DNA of 53,244 bases from Peptostreptococcaceae bacterium (GTDB lineage Bacteria > Bacillota > Clostridia > Peptostreptococcales > Filifactoraceae), in contig JAUNKR010000011.1 of assembly GCA_030532705.1 (NCBI GenBank), positions 1-53,244 of the forward strand, in the 5' to 3' direction. Numbering within the stretch: the first letter of the stretch is position 1; every line of letters begins with the position of its first letter. The notes below the pieces were generated by a model, which was not told the DNA's origin, did not search any database, and was given only the letters and a program-made list of their open reading frames with translations. Position numbers and translations under genes: made by a program. Below, piece after piece: positions 1 to 9,922 of the stretch.

Positions 1-100
1 ATCGGAGGCTTAAAAATGAGTTTGTTTTGAGTCGCGGTTAATGAGCAGACACTATGTAGTTCATCATTCATCCATACTGTTTTTATCTTGAGAATTCAAG

Positions 101-143
101 GCAAACAAAATGTTGCAGAACGAGATCTTCGCTCTGCAACATT
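101..143 (-). terminator. Rho-independent terminator of the purine operon
   Basis: On the minus strand a hairpin with arms of about 10 bp (AATGTTGCAGA pairing with TCTGCAACATT), extended by an inner CGA/TCG, is followed by TTTTGTTT. It lies about 120 nt past the purDL stop and closes the operon. The remaining bases at the left end (1-100 and 144-259) show no supportable gene. Confidence 0.85.
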
Positions 144-259
144 ACCAATTATTCTTTATTTTGCTCCATCTTTTTCTCGATTTCTTCGATCTCCATCACA
201 ACAGATATCCAAAGTTTTTGATGACAGCGAAAAAGAGAGAATGTGTTTTTTATTCCTTC

Positions 260-3200
260 CTACTTTTTGAAGTAATCCACTCCGGCTTGGAACAGTTTGG
301 AATCCAGAATGTCGGGGATATTTTGATACAATCCGTCGATCACGCGCTCGGAATGTGCCATCTTGCCTAGGATCTTGCCACAAGGGCTGGTGATCCCTTC
401 GATGTCGTAGGATGAGCTGTTCGGATTGTCCAGATAGGTGAATGCGATCTGTCCGTTTTTCTTCAGCTCCTCATAGGCCTCTTCATTGCATACGAAGCGT
501 CCTTCACCATGAGAGATCGGTACTTTATAGACCGCCTCCGGATCGGTATAGCGAAGCCATGGTGATGGATTGGATGCCACTTTTGTCTTGACCATCCTTG
601 CGATATGACGGCCATTGCTGTTATAGGTCAATGTCGGCGAATTTTCATCCATCACCGAGATCTTACCGCTCGGCAGAAGACCCGTCTTGATCAGCGCCTG
701 GAAACCGTTACAGATCCCAATGATCAGTCCGTCGTTTTGATCCAGCATATGCTCGATCGCCGCCTTGATCTTCTCGTTTCTTAGAAGACTCGCAATAAAT
801 TTACCCGATCCGTCCGGCTCATCGCCAAGGCTGAATCCGCCAGGCAATGCCAGGATCTGAGCATTTGTGATCGCCTTCGCCAAGCGATCGACAGAATGTG
901 CGATCGATTCGATGCTCAAGTTGTTGAACACGATGATCTCGGTTTCCGCTCCCGCTTTGATAAAGGAGCGCTCCATATCCCATTCGCAGTTCGTTCCCGG
1001 CGAAACAGGGATCACGACTTTCGGTCGATCGACCGGTTTGTTTGATCTAGCAAAAACTCGCTCGGCTGCCTTAGGAAGTGCTTCGGAAGCTTCCTGACGG
1101 ATCTCACCATTAAAGACTTCGTCAAATGCCGTCAGATAGCTTTCTTTTAGCCGATCGTAATCAAGCGCTGTTCCATTGACCGAAAGCTTGAAGTTTTCGC
1201 AGTGGCTCTCTCCGATCGCCGTAGCAAATCCAAGCTCCTCCTTGCTTTCGATCACAAAATTCCCATAGCCTTTCGCAAACAGCTCTTTTTCGTCGAGCGT
1301 CGCCTCAAAGCGTATATCATTTCCAAAACTCATCTCAAGCAATGTCATCAATACACCCTTATGGTCGACCGCCGCACAGGATAGGACCTTGCCTTCGATC
1401 ATCGCCTGATGGAGCTTCTCAAAATTTTGTTTCAGATCGTCCAGATCGAGCGTTCCATCTGCCGATCTCTTCGTTTTTAGTAGATAGAGTTTTGAATCTC
1501 CTTTGAGTTCATTGGTGATCACTTCGTTTTTCTTTGCGGTCGCAACGGCAAAAGAGATCAATGTCGGCGGAACATTCAGATCCTTATAGGTTCCCGACAT
1601 GGAGTCTTTTCCTCCGATAGGCGGTGTTTTGAGCGCCGAAGTCACCTCATATGCCCCAAGCATCGCGATAAAAGGCTTCGCCCAGGTCTTTTCATTGGAA
1701 CCGAGCTTTTCAAAGTATTCCTGCATCGACAGTCTCGCCTTGAGCGGATCCGCGCCATGCGCCACCAATCGACAAAGCGATTCGACCACCGCATAGTATG
1801 CACCAAGGTACGGATTTTTTTCGGAAAGATGCGGGTCAAATCCATAGCTCATCAAGCTGACCTGCTTCGCATGTCCGATCATGCTCGGGATCTCGGAGAC
1901 CATCGCCTGCGCCGGCGTGATCTGATTTTTACCGCCGAGAGGAGATACGACAGCTCCTCCGCCGATCGACGAGTCAAAGTTCTCGATCATATTTTTTCGG
2001 CTGGCAACATTGATGTCTTTTACATATTCGTAGATATATTCCAGAGACTTCACTTCCTGCACTTCCGAAACTTCGCATGCAGGCACGACCACTTTCTGAT
2101 AGCGCATCGCACCGGATGAGTCGATAAAATCTCGATCCAGATCGACGATCACCTCATCCTTGTATTTCATGATCAGCCTTCCGCTGTCCGTGATATTTGC
2201 TACATGAGTCGCCTCCAAATTCTCTTCATCACAAAAGGCGATAAATTTTTCAATATCCTTCGACTCGATCACGACCGCCATCCGCTCCTGTGATTCGGAT
2301 ATTGCGATCTCCATCGGACTGAGTCCCTGATATTTGAGCGGTACCCGATCCAACCAGATCTCGATCGAATCGCTGAGCTCTCCGATCGCTACGCTCACAC
2401 CGCCCGCGCCGAAGTCATTGCATTTTTTGATCAAGGTCGAGACTTTCTCGTTGCGGAACAAGCGCTGGATCTTTCTTTCCATCGGTGCATTCCCTTTTTG
2501 CACCTCTGCGGAAGACTTCTTGACCGATTGTTCGTCATGCGATTTCGATGATCCTGTCGCTCCGCCGATACCGTCACGCCCGGTCCTTCCGCCGATCAGA
2601 AGCACGGCATCTCCCGCCTGTGGCGATTTTCGGATAACATTTTTTTCCGGTGCCGCTGCGATCACCGCACCGACCTCCATCCTTTTTGCCACATAGCCCG
2701 GATGATAGACCTCATCGACAAAACCTGTCGCAAGACCGATCTGGTTACCATAGGAGCTGTAGCCCTTGAGCGCTTCGGTCGTGATCTTTCGCTGGCTGAG
2801 CTTGCCTGAGATACGCTCCGTCTTGCCCGCTCTCGGATCTGCCGAACCGGTGATCCTCATCGCCTGATATACATAGGCACGACCGCTGAGCGGATCTCGG
2901 ATCGCTCCACCGATACAGGTCGAAGCGCCGCCAAATGGCTCGATCTCTGTCGGGTGGTTGTGCGTCTCGTTTTTGAACATCACAAGATAAGGCTCTCGAA
3001 TGAGTGAACCGTCATATTTTTCAATTTCCACATCCACGCGGATCGAGCATGCGTTATTCTCCTCCGAGATCTCAAGGTCCTTGAGTTCGCCTCGTTTGCC
3101 CATTCCCCTCGCAACGATCGTCGCCAGATCCATCAGCGTGATCGGCTTCGTATGACCCAGACTTTCCCTTTCCTGGATATATCGATCAAAGCTTGCACGG

Positions 3201-5194
3201 ATCTTTTGCGAGATCAGACCGGAGCTGTCCTCAAAGTCGATCTTTTCCAAAACCGTGTTAAAAGTCGTATGACGGCAATGATCTGACCAATAGGTGTCGA
3301 GCATACGGACCTCCGTCTCGCTCGGATCTCGTCTTTTTTCGCTAAAGTATTTCTGCACGAGCAAAATGTCGTCCAGATTCATCGAAAGCGACATCTCTGC
3401 CAAAAAGCTTTCCAAAGATTCTTTTGAAAGAGTGATAAAGCCATCTATGATCCGGTTGACCTTATTATCTTCAAAACTGTCGTCGATCCTTGACGGGATC
3501 CCGAGCAAGTCGCCTTCCTCCTGATCGACGGGATTGATCAGCAGAGCTTTGATCTGAGCAAATTTTTCCGCATTGACTTCCTCTTCGAGGCTCACCACAT
3601 GCGCACAGTTGACCTTCACCTCTTTTTCCAGCGCGGAGGCGATCGTATCGATCACGCCCTGTTCTCTCTGATCAAACTGTCCCTTATGATATTGGATCAC
3701 GATCGGACAGATCAGCTCTTTTTCCAGCTCCAGCGCAGATCGTCCGACATAGACCTTATCGATCGGCGGTTCACTGAATACGGTATGAAGCACCTTGTCC
3801 AGCTCCTCCTTCGAAAGTCCCTGCACATCATAGCGGATGAACGAACGCAGATGCTCCATCGAGAGACCCAGATCGCTCCTAAGGATCGCCTTCGTCTTGT
3901 TGGAATAGATGTCAAAATCCTTTTTCTTTTCCACATAGATCCGATCGACCAGCGGTGCGATATCATAGCGATAATAGGCATCCTTAAAAGAGATCTTGGA
4001 CAAGCTCGCCATCACCTTTTCATTCGCTTCCTCATAGCTGTCGCCGATATCCGTGATGCTCAGCACGCGCCCTCCGCTCGTTAGGACCTTATCGCCATCC
4101 GACTTCGTGCCGGCATGGAACACAAGCGATCTCGCCTCTTCCAGCCCGGTGATCTCATGACCTGTCGCATAGCTTCCCGGATAGCCCCCCGATGCCAATA
4201 CGACCGTCACCACTTTTTTATCCGAGATCTTCAGATCGACCTCATGGAGTTTCTCTTCCGAAGTCTTTTGCATGATCTCCAAAAGATCGCTCTCCAAAAG
4301 CTGAAGGATGGACTGTGTCTCCGGATCTCCAAATCTCGTGTTAAATTCCAGAACCTTGACGCCCGACGGACCGATCATCAGTCCGACAAAGAGGATCCCT
4401 CGAAAATCAAGTCCTTCGGATCGGATCCCCGCCATAAAAGGTTCCAATACCTGTTCCTTGATCTCGCCGATATATCGATCCGCCTGAAAATTCGGCGCAT
4501 AGGTCCCCATTCCTCCTGTATTTGGGCCTGCATCATGCACAAAAACTTTCTTGTAGTCTTTCGCTGATGGCAGGATCTTGTAAGTATGATTGTCCACAAA
4601 GCAGAGCAGAGACATCTCAAAACCGTCGATAAATTCTTCGACGACAAGATCATTTGCTCCGAATTGTTGTTTTTCAAAAACCTGAGCGATAAACTCATCC
4701 GCCTCCGCCTTGGAAGTGGCAATAAAGACCCCTTTCCCCTGACAGAGCCCGTCCACCTTGAGGACCGCTTTTCCATTTTTTTCGATCAGCTCATGAGCGA
4801 TCTTTGTCGCCGTTGCCGCATCCTTTGTATTCTGATAGATCGCTGTCGGGATCTTGTATTTTATCATAAAGTCCTTGGAATAAGCCTTGCTTCCTTCCAA
4901 AGCCGCCGCCCGCTTTGTCGGTCCGAAGATCTTCAGCCCTTCTTTTTCAAACAGATCCACGATGCCCAGGCAGAGCGGATCCTCCGGTCCGACGATCGTA
5001 TAATCCACTTGGTTTTTTTTCGCAAGATCCAACAGCTTTTCAAGCTCATTGGCTTTGATCTCCAAATTTTTACCGATGCGACTCGTCCCGGCATTTCCCG
5101 GTGCAAAAAACAGCTCGTTCACCGATGGATTCTTTGCGATCGAAACCCCGATCGCATGTTCCCTTGCTCCGCTACCGATTATCAAAACTTTCAT
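260..5194 (-). CDS. purD-purL: PurD-PurL fusion: GAR synthetase + FGAM synthase
   Basis: One uninterrupted 1644-residue frame carries two purine enzymes. Residues 1 to about 412 are phosphoribosylamine-glycine ligase: N-terminal VLIIGSGAREHAI, the ATP-grasp region with KVDGLCQGKGV near 146, and FNTRFGDPETQ near 284. From about 417 (DRIYVEKK) the chain is the large single-chain FGAM synthase: SDHCRHTTF near 636, the NETHNHPTEIEPFGG signature near 741, and a C-terminal class I glutaminase domain with nucleophile C1495 (GICNGFQAL) and H1562/E1564 (SHGEGRF). It would catalyse PRA to GAR and FGAR to FGAM, two non-consecutive steps separated by PurN. PurD is usually about 420 residues and this PurL type about 1240, so both halves are full length with almost no linker. 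The start is supported by GGAGGG six bases upstream, 14 nt after purH. The enzymes are recognised with certainty; the fusion is the unusual part. Confidence 0.96.
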   Translation of the reverse strand: MKVLIIGSGAREHAIGVSIAKNPSVNELFFAPGNAGTSRIGKNLEIKANELEKLLDLAKKNQVDYTIVGPEDPLCLGIVDLFEKEGLKIFGPTKRAAALEGSKAYSKDFMIKYKIPTAIYQNTKDAATATKIAHELIEKNGKAVLKVDGLCQGKGVFIATSKAEADEFIAQVFEKQQFGANDLVVEEFIDGFEMSLLCFVDNHTYKILPSAKDYKKVFVHDAGPNTGGMGTYAPNFQADRYIGEIKEQVLEPFMAGIRSEGLDFRGILFVGLMIGPSGVKVLEFNTRFGDPETQSILQLLESDLLEIMQKTSEEKLHEVDLKISDKKVVTVVLASGGYPGSYATGHEITGLEEARSLVFHAGTKSDGDKVLTSGGRVLSITDIGDSYEEANEKVMASLSKISFKDAYYRYDIAPLVDRIYVEKKKDFDIYSNKTKAILRSDLGLSMEHLRSFIRYDVQGLSKEELDKVLHTVFSEPPIDKVYVGRSALELEKELICPIVIQYHKGQFDQREQGVIDTIASALEKEVKVNCAHVVSLEEEVNAEKFAQIKALLINPVDQEEGDLLGIPSRIDDSFEDNKVNRIIDGFITLSKESLESFLAEMSLSMNLDDILLVQKYFSEKRRDPSETEVRMLDTYWSDHCRHTTFNTVLEKIDFEDSSGLISQKIRASFDRYIQERESLGHTKPITLMDLATIVARGMGKRGELKDLEISEENNACSIRVDVEIEKYDGSLIREPYLVMFKNETHNHPTEIEPFGGASTCIGGAIRDPLSGRAYVYQAMRITGSADPRAGKTERISGKLSQRKITTEALKGYSSYGNQIGLATGFVDEVYHPGYVAKRMEVGAVIAAAPEKNVIRKSPQAGDAVLLIGGRTGRDGIGGATGSSKSHDEQSVKKSSAEVQKGNAPMERKIQRLFRNEKVSTLIKKCNDFGAGGVSVAIGELSDSIEIWLDRVPLKYQGLSPMEIAISESQERMAVVIESKDIEKFIAFCDEENLEATHVANITDSGRLIMKYKDEVIVDLDRDFIDSSGAMRYQKVVVPACEVSEVQEVKSLEYIYEYVKDINVASRKNMIENFDSSIGGGAVVSPLGGKNQITPAQAMVSEIPSMIGHAKQVSLMSYGFDPHLSEKNPYLGAYYAVVESLCRLVAHGADPLKARLSMQEYFEKLGSNEKTWAKPFIAMLGAYEVTSALKTPPIGGKDSMSGTYKDLNVPPTLISFAVATAKKNEVITNELKGDSKLYLLKTKRSADGTLDLDDLKQNFEKLHQAMIEGKVLSCAAVDHKGVLMTLLEMSFGNDIRFEATLDEKELFAKGYGNFVIESKEELGFATAIGESHCENFKLSVNGTALDYDRLKESYLTAFDEVFNGEIRQEASEALPKAAERVFARSNKPVDRPKVVIPVSPGTNCEWDMERSFIKAGAETEIIVFNNLSIESIAHSVDRLAKAITNAQILALPGGFSLGDEPDGSGKFIASLLRNEKIKAAIEHMLDQNDGLIIGICNGFQALIKTGLLPSGKISVMDENSPTLTYNSNGRHIARMVKTKVASNPSPWLRYTDPEAVYKVPISHGEGRFVCNEEAYEELKKNGQIAFTYLDNPNSSSYDIEGITSPCGKILGKMAHSERVIDGLYQNIPDILDSKLFQAGVDYFKK

Positions 5195-5208
5195 CTTATC
5201 CCTCCAAA

Positions 5209-6777
5209 CTAATGCTTGAAATGTCTTACGCCTGTAAATACCATCGATATCTCTCGCTGATCACATGCCTCGATCGAATCTTTGTCACGGATCGCTCCGC
5301 CCGGCTGAATGATCGAGGAGATCCCATATTCGGCAACGAGTTTGACACAATCGTCGAATGGGAAGAAGGCATCCGATGCCATCACCGCACCCTCAAAATG
5401 ATTGTTTTTGTAGTTGCGAAGTGCTGTCTCCACCGCCCAGATCCTCGAGGTCTGTCCTCCTCCGATCGCAACGGTCACAAGATCTTTGGCAAATACGACC
5501 GCATTGGATTTTGTATGTTTGACCACCTTCATCGCAAAAAGCAGATCTTCTTTCTCCCGATCGTTCGGCGATTTTTTCGTCACGATCTCAAAGCCGTCTG
5601 CCGATCGAAAATCACCGGACTGTGCCAGCATCTTACCGCTGATGTTCTTGTAGCTTATCGGGCTCGGCAACAGATCATAATCGATCTTTAGGATGCGCAG
5701 ATTGCTTTTTTCCGAAAGGATCCTCAGCGCTTCGTCGGTAAAATCTCTTGCAGCGACGATCTCTACAAAGATCTTTGTGATCTCCTTTGCCGTCTCCTCA
5801 TCGATCGTCCCGTTGCTCGCAATGATCCCACCAAAGATCGATACCGGATCGGCATCATAAGCTTTTTTGTAGGATCCGTAGGCATTATCGCCCATTGCGA
5901 CCGCACATGGAGTCGCATGCTTGATCACCGCTGTCGTGATCCCTTTTTGATCCGCAAAGTCGGCGCAGATCTCGACCGCCGTATTGAGATCATTCAAATT
6001 ATTATAGCTCAGCTCTTTTCCATTGAGCTGCTTTATTTTTGAAAGTAGCGATCTATCGCTTGGGATGTCGTACACACAAGCCTTTTGGTGCGGATTTTCC
6101 CCATAGCGCAGATCCTGCGATTTTTTGATCGGCAAAGCGCGGAATTCGATTTTGAAAGGATCGAAAGCTTCGACATCATGCTCATTTTTTGAAGCTTTTG
6201 CTTGAAATCGATGGATAAAATAACTTGAGATCATCGCATCGTAATATGCCGTCAAGCTAAATGCCTTCATCGCCATTTTCTCACGGAAAGGAAGGTCGAC
6301 GCGATCTTCTTTGATCCTTTCCGCAACCTCCCGATAATCACTCGGGTCTACGACGATCAAAACATCTTTGTAGTTTTTGGATGCGGAGCGTACCATCGAA
6401 GGCCCTCCAATATCGATATTTTCGATGATATCCTCATGTGATTTGCCGGAATTCATCGTGCCTTCAAAATCATATAGATTGACGATCACCACATCGATCG
6501 GCTGAATGTCCTGCTCCTCTGCCTGCAATCGGTGTCTGTTGTCATCTCGTTTAAAAAGAAGTCCCCCATGCACCTTCGGATGCAGGGTCTTGATACGGCC
6601 TTCAAACATCTCCGGAAAACCCGTAAATTTTTCGATATCGGTCGCCTTGCGTCCGCGCTCGCGGATATGCTGAAGCGTTCCGCCGGTCGAGATGATCTCA
6701 TAGCCCGCTTCGAGCAGAACATCCACGATCTCGATGATATTCTGCTTATTGGTTACGCTTATCAGTGCTTTTTTCAT
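5209..6777 (-). CDS. purH: Bifunctional AICAR transformylase / IMP cyclohydrolase
   Basis: PurH performs the last two steps of IMP synthesis: formyl transfer from 10-formyl-THF to AICAR, then ring closure. The 522-residue length is typical. The N-terminal MGS-like cyclohydrolase domain shows ALISVTNK and STGGTLQHI, followed by FEGRIKTLHPKVHGG. The transformylase domain contains the catalytic KHATPCAVA segment, RYGENPHQ, and near the C-terminus IIQPGGAIRDKD. The ATG overlaps the purN stop by four bases (ATGA), with GGAGGAACT just upstream, so the two are translationally coupled. It is part of the purEFMNH(DL) operon. Confidence 0.97.
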   Translation of the reverse strand: MKKALISVTNKQNIIEIVDVLLEAGYEIISTGGTLQHIRERGRKATDIEKFTGFPEMFEGRIKTLHPKVHGGLLFKRDDNRHRLQAEEQDIQPIDVVIVNLYDFEGTMNSGKSHEDIIENIDIGGPSMVRSASKNYKDVLIVVDPSDYREVAERIKEDRVDLPFREKMAMKAFSLTAYYDAMISSYFIHRFQAKASKNEHDVEAFDPFKIEFRALPIKKSQDLRYGENPHQKACVYDIPSDRSLLSKIKQLNGKELSYNNLNDLNTAVEICADFADQKGITTAVIKHATPCAVAMGDNAYGSYKKAYDADPVSIFGGIIASNGTIDEETAKEITKIFVEIVAARDFTDEALRILSEKSNLRILKIDYDLLPSPISYKNISGKMLAQSGDFRSADGFEIVTKKSPNDREKEDLLFAMKVVKHTKSNAVVFAKDLVTVAIGGGQTSRIWAVETALRNYKNNHFEGAVMASDAFFPFDDCVKLVAEYGISSIIQPGGAIRDKDSIEACDQREISMVFTGVRHFKH

Positions 6778-7346
6778 AGTTCCTCCAAAATCTTTACCGC
6801 TTCAACGAGGATCTGATGCTCCAGATCAAGCACCCTCTCTTGAATTTCCTTTGCCGAGCTGCAATCCGAAATATCCACTTCTTTTTGGATCAGGATCTTT
6901 CCGCCATCGACGATCCGATCGACAAAATGGACCGTCGCTCCACTGATCTTTTCACCCGAGGCAAAGACCGCCTCATGAACATTCATTCCATACATCCCCA
7001 TCCCGCCGAATTTCGGCAACAAGGACGGGTGGATGTTGATGATGCGATTTGGGTAGCGATCGATCAACTCCCCGTCGATCACCTTGAGATAGCCCGCCAA
7101 TACGATCAGATCGATCTGATAACGCTCCATCAGCGCGATCATCTCCTTCGGATCACGGCAGACGATCCCGTCGATCCCTGCGTTTTTTGCTCTTTCCAGA
7201 CCATAAGCCTTCGGGTCACTCGATACGACCAGATCGATCTTTGAATCGATCCCGCCCTCTTGGCTCGCATCGATCAAGGATTGCAAATTGGAGCCTCCGC
7301 CCGATATAAAAACGGCGATATTAAATCCCTTTAGTCGATCTGACAT
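6774..7346 (-). CDS. purN: Phosphoribosylglycinamide formyltransferase
   Basis: PurN transfers the formyl group of 10-formyl-THF to GAR, giving FGAR. The 190 residues include the substrate loop SGGGSNLQSLID, the catalytic segment INIHPSLLPKFGG with its Asn-His pair, and GATVHFVDRIVDGG carrying the catalytic Asp. Length and motif order fit the PurN family. The start lies inside the 3' end of purM (16-base overlap) with GAAGGAGA upstream, and the stop overlaps purH. In the pathway it acts between the two halves of the PurD-PurL fusion. Confidence 0.96.
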   Translation of the reverse strand: MSDRLKGFNIAVFISGGGSNLQSLIDASQEGGIDSKIDLVVSSDPKAYGLERAKNAGIDGIVCRDPKEMIALMERYQIDLIVLAGYLKVIDGELIDRYPNRIINIHPSLLPKFGGMGMYGMNVHEAVFASGEKISGATVHFVDRIVDGGKILIQKEVDISDCSSAKEIQERVLDLEHQILVEAVKILEEL

Positions 7347-8362
7347 CCGAAATCTCCTTCAACGATCTCTCCGATAACGACCGCTTCATCCTTCGTCTGT
7401 GTGTTGATAAAATCGACCGCCTCTTTTGCGATCTCGGAAGATACGACAAATACCATCCCGATCCCCATATTGAAACTTCGATACATCTCATTTTTTTCAA
7501 CGATGTCGAGCTCCTCGATGATGCGGAAGATCTCCGGCTTGTTCCAAGCGGAACTGTCCACCTTGCAGGAGATATTTTTGCCGAATATGCGCGGTACATT
7601 TTCGATCAATCCGCCGCCTGTGATATTGGCGATCCCCTTGAGCTCAAATCGATCCATTGTCTTAAGTACAGTATCTACATAAAGCTTCGTCGGCTCTAAA
7701 AGCAGTTTCCCGATCTCCTGCTCCGATCGGAAACGATCCTGTGCCTTGAGTCCCAAATGGTCGAAGAAGATCTTTCTCGCAAGAGAATACCCATTGGAAT
7801 GAAGCCCGCTTGACAAAAGGCCGATCAATACATCGCCCGATCGGATCTTACTTCCGTCGATGATCTTCGCCCTATCGAGGATCCCAACCGAAAATCCGCC
7901 CAAGTCATAATCTTCCAAGCCATACAGCCCCGGCATCTCTGCCGTTTCGCCACCGATCAATGCACATCCGCTCTCTTTACAGCCATCTGCGATCGAACCG
8001 ACGATCTCGCTGATCTTCTCTGCTTTGATCTTTCCTGTTGCAATATAGTCCAGAAAGAACAGAGGCTTTGCACCAAGGCAGATCAGATCATTCACACACA
8101 TTGCGACCAGATCGATCCCGATCGTATCATGCTTGTCCATCTCCTGTGCAACGATCAGCTTCGTACCGACACCATCTGTCGATGCCACAAGGATCGGATC
8201 CTCCATGTGCATATACTCCTTGATCGAAAAACCGCCGGCAAAAAGCCCAAGATCCCCGACTACCCCCTTTGTATAAGTCGCCTTTACTTTCTCCTTGATC
8301 AGATCGACCGACTTATTACCTTCAGAAATATCAACGCCCGCGTCCTTATATGTTATCTTCAT
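7331..8362 (-). CDS. purM: Phosphoribosylformylglycinamidine cyclo-ligase (AIR synthetase)
   Basis: PurM closes the imidazole ring, turning FGAM into AIR with ATP. The 343-residue protein begins with YKDAGVDISEGN, typical of the family, and contains STDGVGTKL, the metal/nucleotide region VNDLICLGAKPLFFLDY, and the GGETAEMPGLY signature. The start has GGAGATAAGG upstream. It is separated from purF by 213 bp that contain a 36-bp direct repeat, so purM may depend on read-through from purF or on an internal promoter that I could not identify. Confidence 0.97.
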   Translation of the reverse strand: MKITYKDAGVDISEGNKSVDLIKEKVKATYTKGVVGDLGLFAGGFSIKEYMHMEDPILVASTDGVGTKLIVAQEMDKHDTIGIDLVAMCVNDLICLGAKPLFFLDYIATGKIKAEKISEIVGSIADGCKESGCALIGGETAEMPGLYGLEDYDLGGFSVGILDRAKIIDGSKIRSGDVLIGLLSSGLHSNGYSLARKIFFDHLGLKAQDRFRSEQEIGKLLLEPTKLYVDTVLKTMDRFELKGIANITGGGLIENVPRIFGKNISCKVDSSAWNKPEIFRIIEELDIVEKNEMYRSFNMGIGMVFVVSSEIAKEAVDFINTQTKDEAVVIGEIVEGDFGCQID

Positions 8363-8392
8363 TCCTTATCTCCTCTCTATTCATTCTTCACG

Positions 8393-8428
8393 CTCAACAC
8401 TTCACTCTCAACTCTCGTAAAGCATATG
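8393..8428. repeat. 36-bp direct repeat, copy 1 (purF-purM spacer)
   Basis: A 36-bp sequence beginning CTCAACACTTC on the plus strand and ending CGTAAAGCATATG recurs at 8538-8573 with one mismatch (A to T at position 12). The two copies are 145 bp apart within a 213-bp spacer. Confidence 0.85.
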
Positions 8429-8537
8429 CGCCCTCACGATCAGAATACTTTAGCATTCTTTCCATTTCAATACCCTCGATGCGATTATGCTGTCCGAGCG
8501 ATCTTATGATAAAATTTCCAACATTTCACTCTCGACT

Positions 8538-8573
8538 CTCAACACTTCTCTCTCAACTCTCGTAAAGCATATG
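8538..8573. repeat. 36-bp direct repeat, copy 2 (purF-purM spacer)
   Basis: This is the second copy of the repeat at 8393-8428, ending two bases before the purF stop codon. It is extended on its left by further CTCTCGACTCTC-type simple sequence. Its core CAACTCTC..A.AGCA resembles the looser repeats at 10961 and 11042. Confidence 0.85.
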
Positions 8574-8575
8574 AG

Positions 8576-9922
8576 CTATATCACACATGGATCGACCGGA
8601 TAGTCTCCGTTAAAGCATGCCAGACATAATTTGTCGCCACCGATCCGAGCCGCCTGTTTCATCCCTTCGATCGAAATAAATTCCAGCGAGTCCGCTCCGA
8701 TCATCTCACGGATCTCCTCTTTGGAATACTGTGATGCGATCAGATTTCTGCGGCTGGATGTATTGATCCCGAAATAGCAAGGATGAGTGACCGGTGGAGA
8801 AGTGATCCGCATATGCACTTCGATCGCCCCGGCATCTCGAAGGTTTTTGATCAGATTTTTTGAAGTCGTTCCTCGGACGATCGAGTCATCGATCAGCACG
8901 ATCCGCTTATCCCGAACGACATGACCCAGCGGATTGAGTTTGAGCTTGACCGCCATCTCTCTTTCTTCCTGCGTCGGCTTGATAAAAGTCCTGCCCATAT
9001 AGCGATTTTTGACCAAGCCCTCTCCCAGCTTGATCCCCGATTCCTGCGAATAACCGATCGCAGAAGGGTATCCGCTGTCCGGCACCGGAATGACAAGATC
9101 CACATCACAAGGCGCTTCACGCTGGAGGATCTTTCCGCAACGTCTGCGGAACATATATGAATTGATATCATCCAAGGTCGCATCATTTCTTGCAAAATAC
9201 ACATGTTCGAAAATACAATGACTTGTCTTTGCTATGCGCTCAAACATGAAAGACTTCTCCCCATTGCTGTCAACGACCACGACCTCACCCGGCTTGATAT
9301 CCCGTACAAATTCCCCACCGATGATCTCGATCGCCGCATTTTCGGATGCAAAGATCGTATCCTCCTTATGCCTTCCCATCACGAGCGGACGGATCCCATT
9401 CGGGTCACGCACCGCGATCAATTTATCATTGAGCATCAATACCAAAGAATAAGCTCCTTCGATACGGCGCATCGTCTCAAAGATCGCTTCGACGATATCC
9501 CCTTTATAATACCTTGTGATCAGATACAGGATCACCTCGGTATCGATCTCGGTCTGAAACATCATCCCATCTTCTTCCAAGCGAGAGCGAAGGATCTGAT
9601 AGTTGATCAGATTTCCATTATGCGCAAGTGCCATCTTTTGACCTCGAATCGACCCAAGCAGTGGTTGCGTATTATAGTCAAAGGATCCGCCGGCTGTCGA
9701 ATATCGAACATGACCGATCGCCAGATTCCCGTTGATCTTTTCCAATACATGATCCTTTAACACATCGATGACCAATCCCATCCCCATGATACGATTGATC
9801 TCTTTGCCATCGGTATATGCGATCCCGCAGCTCTCCTGTCCACGATGTTGCAGACAGTTTAGCCCATAAAACATTTTAGTGCGAACATTTTCTGACGAAA
9901 AAATTCCAAGTATCCCACACAT
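8576..9922 (-). CDS. purF: Amidophosphoribosyltransferase (glutamine PRPP amidotransferase)
   Basis: PurF makes phosphoribosylamine from PRPP and glutamine, the first committed step. The start is set at the ATG giving MCGILGIF, because Cys2 is the N-terminal glutaminase nucleophile; AAAGAGGT precedes it, and the upstream in-frame TTG lacks this logic. The 448-residue protein has the Ntn-hydrolase domain (CLQHRGQESCGIA), then the PRTase domain with the PRPP loop RIVLIDDSIVRGTTSKN. Four cysteines at the expected places (CIFEHVYFARND, HPCYFGINT, CLACFNGDYPV) suggest the Bacillus-type enzyme with a structural 4Fe-4S cluster. It lies 120 bp downstream of purE. Confidence 0.96.
   Translation of the reverse strand: MCGILGIFSSENVRTKMFYGLNCLQHRGQESCGIAYTDGKEINRIMGMGLVIDVLKDHVLEKINGNLAIGHVRYSTAGGSFDYNTQPLLGSIRGQKMALAHNGNLINYQILRSRLEEDGMMFQTEIDTEVILYLITRYYKGDIVEAIFETMRRIEGAYSLVLMLNDKLIAVRDPNGIRPLVMGRHKEDTIFASENAAIEIIGGEFVRDIKPGEVVVVDSNGEKSFMFERIAKTSHCIFEHVYFARNDATLDDINSYMFRRRCGKILQREAPCDVDLVIPVPDSGYPSAIGYSQESGIKLGEGLVKNRYMGRTFIKPTQEEREMAVKLKLNPLGHVVRDKRIVLIDDSIVRGTTSKNLIKNLRDAGAIEVHMRITSPPVTHPCYFGINTSSRRNLIASQYSKEEIREMIGADSLEFISIEGMKQAARIGGDKLCLACFNGDYPVDPCVI

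Noticed and set aside
16-30. Mini frame ATG AGT TTG TTT TGA after GGAGG at the left edge
   Set aside because: Four codons only; it may be a chance start-stop or the end of a gene outside the window.
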